A stretch of DNA of 64,000 bases from Xestospongia muta (GCA_963693285.1 OY848919.1:6168136-6232135), one strand, 5' to 3'; positions 12,507 through 25,583 are shown, numbered from the stretch's first letter. The notes: generated by a model not told the origin, from the sequence alone. Numbers and translations: made by a program.

Positions 12507-13990
12507 TATATTTTAATATCTATGTGTATATGCAGCTATATCTACTGTATATATAATTTTTGTATAACATTATATTTTCTTTTGTTTATTTTATATAAAG
12601 TGTACGTTCGAGCATAACAGTTAGATTGTTGATATAATTGCTGAATATACTACTTTGTTTTTCAAATGAAAATTATAGTCATAGATTGTCCATTATATCA
12701 GATTGGTCTAAGTTATTTTAGTAAACATGCTTGTCCATAATATTCACTAATATCATAGAAAAATCAAGTCAGTCTATATAGTAGTATAGATACTTATTTT
12801 ATTAATGACAAATATTAGTTGATATTGAAACGTTGCATCTATCAACCATTGTCTTAGCTCTATAACTAGAATTATATTATGAAACTATCCTAATTATTGA
12901 CAGCAATTTAGTAAAAGTTTCTGCTTAAGAAAAGAGACTTGCAATTGCTAATATAATGTAGAAGTATTGAGGCCTGACTTGCTAGAACACAATCAAAAGT
13001 ACATGGCTTGTACTATATTAGTGTGAGTAGGCAAAGCATAACATGAAGATTTTCTCTGAAGTATCTCATTTAAATGATAATAGAATTTTTGCAGCAATTA
13101 ATTATGCTAAAGTTAACAGTCATGCTCACGACATTGTCTTTGATATTGAATAATGTCCTTCAATTTTTGATAATTATCATTGGGGTACAATTTGTAAGAA
13201 CAATCTAGCATTAATTGTATTTTCATTTGTATTCTTTTAAATACATTTTGGTTAAAAAGAATGCTATTATGATATTAAGATGTTAAATAAACATAAATAG
13301 AGAAGCCAAAACATACATTGATAATAAATAGTGACATTACCATATAAAGGTGTATGAAACATGTCTTATCTTATGAGAATATCATGGTATCCAAAACTGA
13401 CAAGCAGAGTGGCTAAAAATCTCATCTTCACAGAAATATCTCGTGTACTGAAAATTTATTTCACACATGCCACTGTGTTGTCATCAATAACATTTTTTTA
13501 TAATGTGTACGACAATTGATTTTAATACACAGATTAGTTATATATTTGATTCATCAGAAATACTTATACATGATGATTCATTATATCATGTATGACAATA
13601 GATTTGCGTCCACAGCATTGAAAATATCCTACTTATAAAAATATCTTCAATAAAATTGAAGTAACAACCTAAAAAAGGGGGTGTTCTCATGACAAAAAGG
13701 CTGAACTTAACTTTAAATTTGAATTTCTCTCTATGACATTACAACTTGAGACTGCATACATGAAGCATAAAAAGAATGTAATTATCAAAGTAAGTTAATA
13801 AATTTATAAGTTTGAAATTAAAATTGTTACATTCTGATAATAATCATTTTATAAAATGCTATAAAGTTTTAATTAATTATTAATAAACATTTTTAGTTAT
13901 AATTTAGTTATTATTATAGATTCATTGATGCACAAGTTGTCCTTCTGGGCTGCCATAGTTTATCTTTCACATTTCTTGTGTATATGATAA
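12507..13990. other. Gene-free flank, right copy of the segmental duplication
   Basis: Matches 880-2340 over most of its length. An insert around 12930-13180 carries a short decayed transporter N-terminal piece (about 13085-13175, reading AANYAKVN-like residues, then a stop). No other gene content seen. Confidence 0.55.
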
Positions 13991-14070
13991 ATATATCAAA
14001 AACAAAGTCTTTATAAATATGTAACATAGTTGCACTAATAAGAATATATGTTTGCACTAATAAGAATAAA

Positions 14071-14477
14071 TGTTTACTGGTTTTTTCATTATTTACAATG
14101 ATATATTTTGTCATAATTCTTGCTTGCAAAAATCATCTTCTTATTGACCCATTCTCATATAAAGTTTTCATTGTATCTCAAGCTTGTATGGAATATCGTT
14201 CACTTTAATTTTTCCAACATCCTTAGAGTTCACAATAGCTCAGTCACTACATGAAATGAGAAGTTTAATGGTGGGACTGGGGTATGCAGCATTTGGTATT
14301 GGTTATACTATTAATGTTAACATGAAATATCGATTTAACATATTGTATTATTTCATAACAATGAGTGCTCTTATTCTTATTATACTTATAGTGTTCCTAA
14401 TACTAGCTAAATGTTACAAGTTATGTGTGAGAGAAAATGAAGTGAATATACATAGATCAGGACATAAAGTATACTAA
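14071..14477 (+). pseudogene. Transporter 3' fragment (copy G)
   Basis: Contains only the last third of the family: FPTSLEFTIAQSLHEMR, the glycine-rich helix after it and the final hydrophobic helix ending in LAKCYKLCVRENEVN. The tail is truncated at VNIH and followed by out-of-frame remains of the usual acidic C-terminus. It lacks all sequence before the ninth helix region. Confidence 0.75.
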
Positions 14478-15699
14478 TGAGATGGGACACTCATTTGAGA
14501 GTACCAGTTCAAATTTAAAAAAATGTATTCATATACATACAGCTATATATATATATATTATATATATATTTATATTGTATTTATAACTCATCTAAATGTT
14601 TGGACATCCTCATTTATGTTTTGAATAAATTATGCATGGTTTTAACTTTTTATATATTGTATTAATGTCGTTACTCTGTTGATATTATCAATTAATATAC
14701 CATTTTGTTTTTTTTATCAAATTAGAAATCATTATGTTATATACTTTATTGTCTTAGATACTTCATTATGTTAGATTGGTCTAAGTTATATTAAAAGTTT
14801 TTTTTTGCATAATGTGATAATATTTCCATCAGTTATAATGGGTATAATTATGAGAGAGATATGGAACAGGAAGTTATATACAGGAGAGAAATGAGACTAT
14901 CAATAGAGGGTATTAACTGACATAATTATGTTTTATTTCTCTATATTTTTACATAATTATAACTATAATTCCAGGTAGTTATAATAAAAACAATTTTTTC
15001 TTTGTTTTTATGATGATACAGTATTGACAAAGAAAGTCTTAACTTTATAAAGTCTTAAAACAATGATATCAGAAAATAATATCAATATGCACAAATCAGA
15101 TTAAAAAGAAACAATATTATTCATTACAATAATGTAGTGTTCATAAACCCAAGGTTTAATGATTGCTATTTAAATCATTAATGACATTTGCATGGTGTAT
15201 ATAGTTTTCATTATCCTGAATTCTTTTAACATCAATTTTAATTAAATTGGTACATTGACAGATCATATAGATTATAATATATTTGATATAATGGATGTGA
15301 TGTTGATATATACATTATAGCAAACTACAAGTCCTTATTTTTTATTTTATGTCAATGAATGAGATTCAGAGGATAATGCTATCATAATAACATGATAAAT
15401 TTGAAGAAGGCAAAACAGATGATGGTAACGAATAGGGACATTACCAATGACATCATATGACAGTGAAACATATCTTAGAAGAATAAAATGAAATGTTTTT
15501 ACCTTTCACATTTATTGTAAATGACAAAGATATCAAAAACAAAATCTTAATATAATATACTTGCACAAATATGAATAGATGTTTGCAATTAGTAGTGTTG
15601 TGTGCAGCTTCAATATTTTCTTAATACTTATATTGAAAGCAAGATCTCATTCATTCAATTACTTACAGTCTAACTAGTTATTAAATTGTTGTAGTTAGA
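14478..15699. other. Gene-free stretch with a duplicated block
   Basis: A TA-rich run lies at 14543-14575. The segment 15055-15450 duplicates 3790-4185. A fragment near 14850-14920 resembles the transporter tail (YERDMEQE-like) but is too short and broken to call. Confidence 0.5.
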
Positions 15700-16740
15700 A
15701 ATGTAATAAGTAGTTTTGTAAACATTTTTTGGGAAAATTGTCAAGATATTTGATCATGTCTTTCTCTATCAGCACTGCTAATTTTTCTCTGGGATGTGTC
15801 TATGTATGTTCTAGTAGTTTTGTTAAAAATTTTGAAGCAAATAAAATGTCAAAGTTAATGATGATACACATAACCTTGTCCTTGATATTGGATATTGTCA
15901 TATGTTCTTTTTATTTCCATTATTTGGTCTACTTGCTGACATAAAAGTAGATAGGTATTCATCTATCATTCCTTTTAATCATGAATGATTGTTGGTTTGT
16001 GGTTTATCATGGAAACTTTATTACATTATCATATGTTGTTTCAGATAATTAGACGTATTTCTTATTTGTGGCAAGTGATTGGATTTTCATGTCAATGATG
16101 GATTATTATCAATTTAACATTGATCAAGTAATTAGTGTTCCAGGTGATGAGCTAAGTTCTATTATATACATTGGCACTTATTGAATATATCTGCATAATG
16201 TTTTTTTCACTATGATAATTGGGGAATGTTTAATAAACCTATTCATTATAGTGTCCTATGTACTATCAGATGTAGCAGCATCCACTGTCATAGTCGCTAA
16301 CTTTTTCTTTAAACATTGGCTAGGTACCATATGTCATATTGTCAATCCTCTCAAATTGATTGCTAAAGTACTCAATTATGATAGGAAAACAAATATCCCA
16401 GGAATCAAAGTGCCTTAACTAATTTTGGAGTAAGACTACCTTCCAGGTTAGACTAAAGAGCAGATAGAGAATGAAATTGTAGTCATGTGATTGGCATCAT
16501 TATTTAAATGTGTAATTGGTCATTTTTGATTGCTTTATGTTTTAAATTTAAATATTTACTTTAGTAGCTTCATTTTTAATTCTCGTTTACAATTAATTAT
16601 ATATTCTTGTTTTCATAATTAGATTCCAAGTATGCTTAAATGAATTAGAGTTGGACTGGTTTTCTCTGTCATAATAGTTGCTAGCAAAGATCATTTCTTT
16701 TTGACACAGCCTCAGACAAAGCTAATATTGTATCTCCAGA
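15700..16740 (+). pseudogene. Transporter pseudogene (copy H)
   Basis: The most decayed long copy. Recognisable pieces in order are an initial helix near 15740-15800, FGLLADIKVDRY near 15925-15960, FNIDQ near 16110, a helix plus KHWLGTICHIVNPLKLIAKV near 16240-16370, and the loop near 16395-16480. It has many frameshifts and stops. Its loop segment (16441-16620) is the closest match to the inserted second loop of copy B. Confidence 0.75.
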
Positions 16741-16798
16741 TATATATAGGTTGCATGTAACAAACATATTTGATGCAAACTGAAAATAAACAAAATAC

Positions 16799-16912
16799 TT
16801 ATGGAATTGACTTTTATCAAATGTTAGAACTAATGATGATTAATTTATCTATCAATCTATATAAATTCATCATTAATTCTAACATTTGATAAAAGTCAAT
16901 TTCATAGGTACA
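16799..16912. repeat. Long perfect-looking hairpin
   Basis: The arm at about 16803-16842 (ttgacttttatcaaatgtta and neighbours) is the reverse complement of about 16866-16907, with a loop of roughly 25 bases. A third, diverged copy of the right arm follows at about 16958-17000. No coding content. Confidence 0.7.
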
Positions 16913-17267
16913 TTATTATTAATGAAACAATATTATGTTTATTTTCAGGAATATCATTATTAGTTCTAGCATTTGAAAAACAGTCAATTCCATAGACACA
17001 ATACCAATCAAAACAGTTTTATGTTTATAGTTGTTAAAAAGTTTACATATTGGTAGTTGTGCATTGAAATTAACATTGTCACTGAAGTTAAAGGATTGAG
17101 TTATATCAAACAATATTATGTAAATAACATAGAAAATAAAGTATATAACTAAATTGAGTGATTATATTTATAGTCAAAGAATTTAATTAAATATTAAATT
17201 CAGACAGTACATCTGTGTCCAATACTACGATATAACAATGTCTGTATTAATTATAATAGTAATCAGT

Positions 17268-18806
17268 TCATTTTTGTAGCCCTATTTCTTTCTTGTACTT
17301 TTCTTCCTGTTCCATATATCTCTCGTAATGTTCCTCAGTTATTAAATGTATATTGACTTCATTTTCTCTCACACGCAATTTATAACGTTTAGCTAGTATC
17401 AGGAACACTATAAAGATTATGAAAACAATCAGACCTTTCAGGAGATGAAAGTAAATGTTTTGACAATATAATTCGCCTTCACACGATGAGAATGTGTATT
17501 CGCTAATATAATTAATAGCTAAACCAAGTCCTGTTGCAGTATATGATAGACCAATCATAAATCCTCTCATTTCTTGTGGAGACTGAGCTACTATGAATTC
17601 AGTATATGTAGGAACAATTAAAATGTAAGAAATTGCACTCAAAAATTGTGGGATGACATACTGAATAGTGTCAGTATTGACATGATTTTTAGTGATTGAA
17701 AGAATGAGCTGGGAAATTGGAGTTGATACTGCAAACGCCAATCCTAAACCAACTCTTTTTAGCATACTAGAAATGTACTTACAACAGCATCGATAGATGA
17801 TAAGCTGATAAAGAAATAGGAAAACTGCAGTGACTAAATTAGTCACCATATTTTTAGATAGAGAACATGAAAATGTGGAATCTCTTTCAGTTGTAACATG
17901 AGAAAAGTAACTTGTCCATTTAACGTCGTCAAATAAATGAACTCCTACTATACAAATGAGCAATGGAATCAGTCGTAGAACAGTCTTGACATTTTCTACT
18001 TGCTCCTCACTGAAAGGTCCTCCATATTTCTCTTTACCCAAATCTAGCCGTGAAGGATAGTTTTCCTCCCAGTAAGTCAAGGCACTACGATTTCTTGGGT
18101 ACTTGTTCTTTCTAGCATAGTTTAGTACTTTAGCAATTACTTTGACAGGATTAATATTGTAATGTGTAGTATCCAGCCAGTGTTTGAAGAAAAAATTACT
18201 GACAATGACTGTAGACACAGCCATACCTGATAGTACATAGGTCACTATTAAAAACTTTATGTCTTTAATCAGACACTGTCCAATTCCAATAAAAAAATTA
18301 ATTAATGGTCTACCAATAAAGTGCCAATATATGATAGTGCTTAATACATCAGCTGAAGCTCCCACTGTTTGATCAATATTGTATTGGATGATATTGGAGT
18401 GGACACTACAGTATCCAATGAATTGTAAAAATGAAGATAATGATAGTAGTGATAAATATAGGGGTTTTAAATGAAAATATAAATCAGCAATTAATGTTAG
18501 TCCACTTACTATCCAAGACATGAATGAGAAATATACACCAGTTATTATAGTCATATATCTACCTGTCTTTACATCAGCTAGTAATCCAAAAAGTGGAAAT
18601 GAAAGAAATATTAGGCAATATTGGAGATAAAAGAAAATGTCATTATAATTAGCTAGTTTATGTCCAGAAGGGATATCAGTAGTGTTCATTGACAATAGTA
18701 AATAGACATGAGCATTCATTAAGGCACCCCAGAGAATAATAAGTACTACTGGTTGACAATTAAGATATTGGTATCTTCTTTTTGACATGCTACTTGGTAT
18801 TTTCAT
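17268..18806 (-). CDS. MFS/POT-like transporter, intact (copy I)
   Basis: A single open frame of 512 aa, the normal length for a 12-helix major-facilitator protein, and the only complete copy in the window. The first helix is at about residues 18-38. The MFS loop motif GLLADVKTGR is at 74-83. A long cytoplasmic-type loop at 219-275 carries NPVKVIAKVL and YGGPF, and AQSPQEMRG at 407-415 precedes a late helix. The last helix ends about 472, followed by a charged tail. POT-like peptide or small-solute transport at a membrane is inferred from motif A and the AQSP motif; no substrate residues can be assigned. The start at 18806 has a second Met six residues later. No introns are needed. It faces the opposite way from the other long copies. 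Confidence 0.85.
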   Translation of the reverse strand: MKIPSSMSKRRYQYLNCQPVVLIILWGALMNAHVYLLLSMNTTDIPSGHKLANYNDIFFYLQYCLIFLSFPLFGLLADVKTGRYMTIITGVYFSFMSWIVSGLTLIADLYFHLKPLYLSLLSLSSFLQFIGYCSVHSNIIQYNIDQTVGASADVLSTIIYWHFIGRPLINFFIGIGQCLIKDIKFLIVTYVLSGMAVSTVIVSNFFFKHWLDTTHYNINPVKVIAKVLNYARKNKYPRNRSALTYWEENYPSRLDLGKEKYGGPFSEEQVENVKTVLRLIPLLICIVGVHLFDDVKWTSYFSHVTTERDSTFSCSLSKNMVTNLVTAVFLFLYQLIIYRCCCKYISSMLKRVGLGLAFAVSTPISQLILSITKNHVNTDTIQYVIPQFLSAISYILIVPTYTEFIVAQSPQEMRGFMIGLSYTATGLGLAINYISEYTFSSCEGELYCQNIYFHLLKGLIVFIIFIVFLILAKRYKLRVRENEVNIHLITEEHYERYMEQEEKYKKEIGLQK

Positions 18807-19431
18807 TATTCCGAACTAAAATATGTTGTATGTATACCTCGTTTATATACTATAGTGTGTACTATATAGTTGTAACTGGCTATACTTGTTGACAAACAAC
18901 ATATGTTATATATAAAAATAAGAATTAATTCTTAAGAGAAAATTATTTTCAGTTACTATTGACCCAAAGTGCTACTTTTTAAGTGGGAATAATTGGTTGT
19001 CACAACATTTTGATTATAACTTTCCACGACAGTAAGTTGTTGCCAATCAATCCTTAAGGTTGATATTCCTATAATACAGTAATATGTTACATTACTAATG
19101 TTTATATCAATGTATATGATTGAATTTGTATTCACGTAATCACTATCAAAATGCTTAAATAATATGTCCTTGTAAGTTGATGACCATATTGGCATTTTGT
19201 TTCATCTAGTAATAAGATGCTGTTGTGTTCTACCTAGCAATGACATGTACAACAAATGTTAGCATTACAAAGCTGAACCAATTACATAACTAGCTTTTGA
19301 TGAGAATGATATTTGTGAAGTTAATTAGTTATGACAACCACTTGTGCTCCTATTACAATAATAAATGTAACATAAAGATATTATACTGCATCATATAACA
19401 CAGTACAATACAGTACAATATTTATACAATG

Positions 19432-19432
<1 letters not shown>
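18807..19432. other. Upstream region of copy I, no gene
   Basis: Contains the 80-bp block at 19028-19108 shared with the upstream regions of copies F and J, but in the opposite orientation relative to copy I. This argues against a simple promoter role here. Confidence 0.45.
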
Positions 19433-19466
<34 letters not shown>

Positions 19467-19514
19467 AATACAGTATAATATATATATATATAGAGTATAA
19501 TATATACATATATC

Positions 19515-19577
<63 letters not shown>

Positions 19578-19580
19578 TAT
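19433..19580. repeat. TA microsatellite
   Basis: Long (TA)n tracts at about 19435-19461 and 19528-19575, with interrupted repeats between them. Confidence 0.9.
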
Positions 19581-19821
19581 ATATTAATATCTTATAGGGA
19601 GTAAATATAGGGACTTCAGTAAATTAGGTAATTCATAAAATCTTCCTGTCATACCAACAGTTATTTTATTCATTGTTATCAAGTTTTTTTATAAATCACG
19701 ATTGCTTATAAAAATTTCTGCTGGACAATAAACTAATATGATGTCTATTGTCATTATAAAAATGAAACCTGTAACACTCAAAACAATATTGTCTACCAAA
19801 GCAATATCATGCAAAACATAT

Positions 19822-20070
19822 GTGACCTGATTTGCAATGAGGGACCACTTCTGTCAAAGCATTTGTGACGAGATGTATGAAAAAAGACTATTGTTAAAAC
19901 ACTTTAAAAACAGTTTTGTATGCATACATGCAGTTATTATGAAGAGTTGTGAATATATAGCAGCTGTGTGTAGATAAAACAGTTTTTGGGATGTTTTAAT
20001 GTTTGTCCTTTTCATGCATCATGTTATAAATGTTTTCTCAGAAGAGGTTCCTTATTGCAAATCTGGTCAC
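19822..20070. mobile_element. MITE, 249 bp, copy 1
   Basis: Ends are inverted: gtgacctgatttgcaat at the left and attgcaaatctggtcac at the right. It is flanked by ATAT at 19818-19821 and 20071-20074, a 4-bp target duplication. The inverted similarity continues well into the element. No coding capacity. A second copy lies at 56817-57063. Confidence 0.75.
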
Positions 20071-20074
20071 ATAT

Positions 20075-21764
20075 TATATTTAATATAACTCCCTTGACAT
20101 CTACAAAACTAATTACAAATATACATGATGAAATAAACAAGTAAATAATATAAAAATATATATTTATGAAAATTACTGCTTTGCCTCTTGTTACCTTAAG
20201 AAAGAGAATTATCAAATGACTCTTTAATTTGACTGAACCTTAGAGTTTATCACTGCATTTGAGAACATTGTTGCCCATCAACATTTGAGATTTTCTTTAT
20301 ATAGTAAATGAAGTGAAGAATGCTTGTATTAAGGGAAACTTCTTTTTTAAAACCCAAAGAACATTGCAGAAAAAGTTTTTAAAAAATTGTAATGATGTCA
20401 GAGGTGAATATTATTATTTCAATTATTGCAGCTTGACAATTAATAAGAAAACCATCTTCTCATATATATGAAGATCAAGTTTAAAATCATTGAGTAATCC
20501 AGTACACTTACTAGTCTGTTCTTGAATAGTTTAAAGTAAAATGATGTAAAAGTAAGAATAATGTCATTATTGGTGTTGTTATCACATATGTTATAAAATA
20601 ATTTACTGCTTGCAGTATGTATAAAAAATACATGTACTCACTAACAAAAAAATTAAGCTACAAACTAGTACTTTTTTTCTTCTTGTAGAGGTTGGACATA
20701 TTCATTTACTTTTGTACACTGTATTGGTCCAGCAAAGATGAGCAAAGAACAAAGTGTAGTAAGAGAGGGATAACAATTGTAGTAATGTGATGATCATTAA
20801 AGTGAGATGTGAACCAACACCATATTTTGCTTACCCATCCCAATACTAAACATTGGAAGTCGTTTTTGCAGTGTGAATGTGAGCTGATGTAAAGAGATCA
20901 AGTTTTACATTCATTATGATGAAAATGTTAATTTGGAGATTTTTGCCAAAGTATTTCCAGTAAATAACTGCAACAAATCCACTTATTCCTCCACAATATG
21001 CTGTTAATGTGAGTTAGAAAGCATATAACAGCTAAATGAGGTGGGGATTTGATGCTGCATAAAGGGAAATCATGCACAACTACCAATTACTGAATTGCTT
21101 ATACTAACCAATACTACACTTTATTCATCACAACTACCACATACTCCACATTGATCTGAACAATTCTTCGTGTCAATATTATCTGTTAACATTATTTTAT
21201 TGCTAGTACTGCGAAAATGGTTACACTTGCTTTCACAGATTAGAATTTCTATTTACTACATTTATACTGAAACTGAAACTAAATTTTAATAAATAAGTTA
21301 GAAAGCTTTGAGCATGTCTAAATTGAATTCTCCATGCTTCTTTACTGACTCTCAATAAAAATATATCTTAATAAATAGCAAATGATATACATAATTGGAT
21401 AATGTGTAGTCACCTACTCAACATTAATATTATATTAACAATTTGATGTAGTTATCAGTATCCCTTGATGACACTAATATAAGTATATTATATGACTAAA
21501 CAACTTATAAAAATTATGGTCAATAACAGTAAAACATGTATAAGACAACCAAGTTGGATTTTTATTTTATAATTAACACACAACAATATTAATAATTACA
21601 ATAACAAAAAATACAATATAAACAACTAGAATGCAAGGCACTGGTCATTGTATATTAACAAAAAACATTTTGTATGCTTTAGGTTGAGCCCAAGATTGAT
21701 TTTCTGAAGTTATCCCATGAGCTATAAAAGGAATCATTAGGATTTTGTAATGGTAAATGATGAG

Positions 21765-21800
<36 letters not shown>

Positions 21801-22790
21801 TAGTGCAACACAGCACAATATATACGCAAAATAATACAATAGTATTGTTTTTGAAGATAATCATTTTTTTGTTACTTATCAGTAATGTTGTCGACATTTA
21901 TGACACCTTAAAGAGATGTATTAATATATCAAAGTATGCTGGTGGCATTGGGTAAGCTGTCTACTGTATTAGAAATATGAGGAAGTTATATAGCTAATAC
22001 TAATGTTACATATAATGGACTAGTATCTATATTTTTAAAGAATAAACAAAAAGGAAAAAATATTGATAAAAGCAATATTTATATAATTACACAGTCATCA
22101 TATCTTGCATCCAATGTGTAGATATCTGCATTGATCTAGTAATCTGCTAGTATTAATAACTCCCTGAAATAACAAATAATTTGTTTCAATTTCATGATTT
22201 GTGATTGTATCATTACATAGTGATACGATCTGTCTTGTTGATATGACTGTCCATATTAGTCTATCAACTCTGTTTATTTATTAGCAGTATAATATTCTAT
22301 GTAGAGAAGACCAAGATAGTTGGCATTATGTCAGAATTGTATACAACATTTGTAAACTACACTATGTTAAAAAGTTGCTATCATATCATAATATTATGTT
22401 TATACAGTGATAGAATGATGAGATTTATGGTTTAGCTAATAGCAGGAACTAGCAGGTACACAAGTTTCCAAATGACCAATGTTTCCACATTTTTGCATGT
22501 ACAATACATAATTACTTGATTCATATTTAAATGAAAATGAATTGATTTGGTACTGTGAAAACTGTTATAGCTATCAAAACTGAAATAATACTAAAATATA
22601 TATTATTACAATGAAATAATTAAGTTGAGAAGTTTAGTTTTTGTAGAGAAGAAGTGACTTATTATAAATTGTTAACAGACAAACTAATTTGACTTATGTA
22701 AAATTGAAATTATTTATTTTTAGCAAAAATATGTCAACAATAGTACAAAAATAAGTAATAATTAACAGAGTTTGTGAAAAATAACACACA
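20075..22790. other. Gene-free stretch
   Basis: No supported gene. A (TA)n tract lies at about 21768-21798. Small frames here are low-complexity or unrelated to anything recognised. Confidence 0.5.
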
Positions 22791-22799
22791 CACACTCAA

Positions 22800-23322
22800 A
22801 CTATTATTTTTAACTAATACATTTTGTAATTGCTGTTCACCAAATTTAGTAATATTAGGGCAGTCGATGAAATCTAGTTCTTGTAACGTATTATTATGAG
22901 TTATAACTTGAAAGAAATGAGGTATGTTTTATCACTAATGTTATTGTCATTATACAAATATAATACCTTCATTACTCTATTATTAGTTAGAGCTGTTGTT
23001 AATAACTTGTAAGTATCTGGTAAGAGAGGTGAGGAGTGAAAAGCTAGCGTCTCCATTGTTTTGTTATAAGTTACCACTTGTGATAGTTGACTGACACAAT
23101 TACTATCAAAATGAGTGTTCTCTATATAAAGACTCCTCACTTGACATTCATTAATATTAGTTAATAGAGTTAGCAAACTTTGAGAAGATAACGACTTGAG
23201 TCTAATACTCCATGTTATGTGTTGTTGTCTCTTTAATCAATATATCACTTCTTTACATTCTGCATCAGTAGATGAAATAAGTGTAACACTATTAATAGTC
23301 CACTTAACACTTCCAGTGTCTC
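22800..23322 (-). pseudogene. LRR exon, decayed paralogue of 61147-61723
   Basis: The exon starts after an AG acceptor at 23323-23324 in the same phase as the exon at 61723 and reads DTGSVKWT and onward. It then meets TGA where the paralogue has Gln in the VIHQLKRQQ segment. Downstream, LRR units can be followed (TLLTNINECQVRSLYIEN, then NKTMETLAF). A deletion after SDKTYLIS shifts the frame and removes the last repeat. The paralogue at 61147 is intact, so this is a decayed duplicate. Confidence 0.7.
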
Positions 23323-23329
23323 CTATAAT

Positions 23330-25200
23330 AAAACATAGTTGCTATATAATATTTTACACATACAACAATAGCTATATGCATGCCCTAACATACTCAGGTA
23401 TGACAGTAAAGGCACAAATAGTTTATTGTATTAGATAATCTCAGACAGGATGGGAACGTCTATATCTACTACTAGCTGAGACCAGCATGGGTACCTGCAT
23501 GGCAGGTAGCTGTAAGGATGATTCATACATTATACGCAACACTTATTGTGTAAGAGACACATGGAGAATATGTCTTGTCTGTTGTGCGTTTATAATAATT
23601 ATATTTCATACATTTTGGTAGACATTTTGGTTTCAATTAATATTTCACTTTTTATTAACTCTAAATAACTTTTAATTATTAAGTGAACATCATTAACAAC
23701 CCAGTATATGACTATAGCCCTGATACTTTACAAATGTAGGGTTGTGACATGACTCAAATTATTAAGTTGTATCATTTATAATATATGCACATCAGTACCT
23801 TTATAAAATATATACTGAATAACAATTACAATGCTTAGTGTTATGTTAATTAAATTGTACCAATTCACAGTTCTGAGTATTAAAACTATAAACTACTAAT
23901 TCTTAAAGGTAATCTCAAGAATATTTGTACACACAGACATTGGGAACTCTATAAATATATCTATTGGGAGAGGGAGTGGCTAGCTATATGAGACTTTCCT
24001 CCCATTTGATGGACTTTCCAGACCACACATTATTAAATATACTACATTCTGTTCATGTTGAAAATGACTGTAGTTTAGTATAATTCAATAATGACTACAT
24101 AACTTGGGCATGGCATTATAGTTGCAAGGTTTTTGTGAGTCATATTGAAGCTTTCATACTTCTTTGTCTAAAATACACAATACTTAATGATATCACTAGT
24201 GAAAAGTATATGAGAGAGAAAATATATTATGGATATGTGACATGTTTAATAAAACTAATAGTTTCTTTATAAATCCAATTACATCAATATGATGTCATAA
24301 ATATAATAACGTAACATGTCCTCTTCAGCCTATTAGTCTGCAATAAAATGCTTAAAAAGGAGGAGCCCCTACAAGGCTAAGAAGCCATCTCTTGCAGATT
24401 AACTGATATAGTAAAACATGCTCAGCTACATGTTCTTTAATAATTAGTGTAGTAAATCAGAAGATTTTGTATTAATGTCTATTGTCATTTTTCAAGGAGA
24501 TAGTTAGCCAGACTAGTCTATAAAGATAAAGTTTAGCTTTATTTTAATATACTGTTACATGTAATGTTTCTTGTCACATTTTAAAGACATACTTCAACAT
24601 ATTAACACAAGTATATTGTGTATTTCATGTAGTACTGTTTTTATTTATTCTCTGAAATGGATCAATGTGAACAAAAATAATTTTGTTGCTTGCTACACTT
24701 TACAACAGGTCTTATAACTGTCATTGTCTTATTCTATTATATATACATTTTGGGTTATTATGATCATGACAATGTATATTCAAGTATATGAAATGAATGC
24801 TTACTAGTTGGTAAGTTGGTCTCCCCTTAGTGTGATAACGATACACTACTGATTCATGCTGTAGTGTGGTTGATGTAACATGAGGCTGAATGCTAAATCA
24901 GTCTGGTGACTACTTCTATTATCTTGCATAATTGACTAATGTAAATCATTTTTTATATACAACTGTTATAAGCTTCATTGATGTCATCATTATTAATATG
25001 ACATTCAGAAAATGCCATATAACAGGATGATTTGATTATGTTTTTAACATTATGAATTAACATACAAAATACATATAATGACATCATTCTGATGTGCGTT
25101 ATCAATAAATGGTTATGAATTTATAAATATCATCCTCTTCAATATTATATTATTATCATAGTGACTGATGTATATCTACCTAAGATTATTATCGTTAATG
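23330..25200. other. Gene-free stretch
   Basis: No supported gene. The last 180 bases (25020-25200) match the 3' flank of the other WW-SH3 copies (25690-25870 and 59220-59440). Confidence 0.5.
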
Positions 25201-25209
25201 ATGTTACAA

Positions 25210-25583
25210 TTATAATTTACTGAATTTGGGAAGAGGAGGTTGAGACAGTATAGCAAAGTTCTTAGGGAACATCCCACGGACTTCCTCAAGAGTACCCATG
25301 TACCATTCGTCATCAACCTGTGAAAATGAATATGTTCAGTAGAGATGAATGAGTCTCTCCGTATATACCTTAATGACATCTTTGATAACATCTCCAGTAT
25401 TTATGTTTAATTGATCATCATCTGTTTTAGGATAAGAAAACTGGACTATAGCTTCTACAGCAGGTCTCTCCCAGGTAGTAGTATGAGTGTTATGATCAAC
25501 ATAGAAGACACGTCCATTATGTAAAACTCTTCTTTCCTATCCAGGAGGTAATAGCTCAGATACTTGACGTGATTGTTGAGATG
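25210..25583 (-). pseudogene. Second WW-SH3 exon pair, nonsense in the WW core
   Basis: Two exons: 25369-25583 (WW plus first half of SH3) and 25210-25317 (second half of SH3, then TAA), separated by a 51-bp GT-AG intron. The SH3 half is well kept: VDDEWYMGTLEEVRG, then MFPKNFAIL, with the Trp, Gly-x-Phe-Pro and Asn of the classical ligand face. The first WW tryptophan is TAG (at about 25536-25538: PPG, stop, ERRV). The pair repeats 25874-26255 at an offset of 664 bp. Because the donor exon carries a stop, it could work only as a skipped or alternative 3' end of the upstream gene. Confidence 0.75.

Noticed and set aside
19028..19108. 80-bp block as a conserved promoter of transporter copy I
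   Set aside because: It is oriented away from copy I; co-duplicated flank or repeat is more likely.
21645..21897. Overlapping minus-strand frames around the TA tract
   Set aside because: Tyr-Ile repeats from a microsatellite, no recognisable domain.
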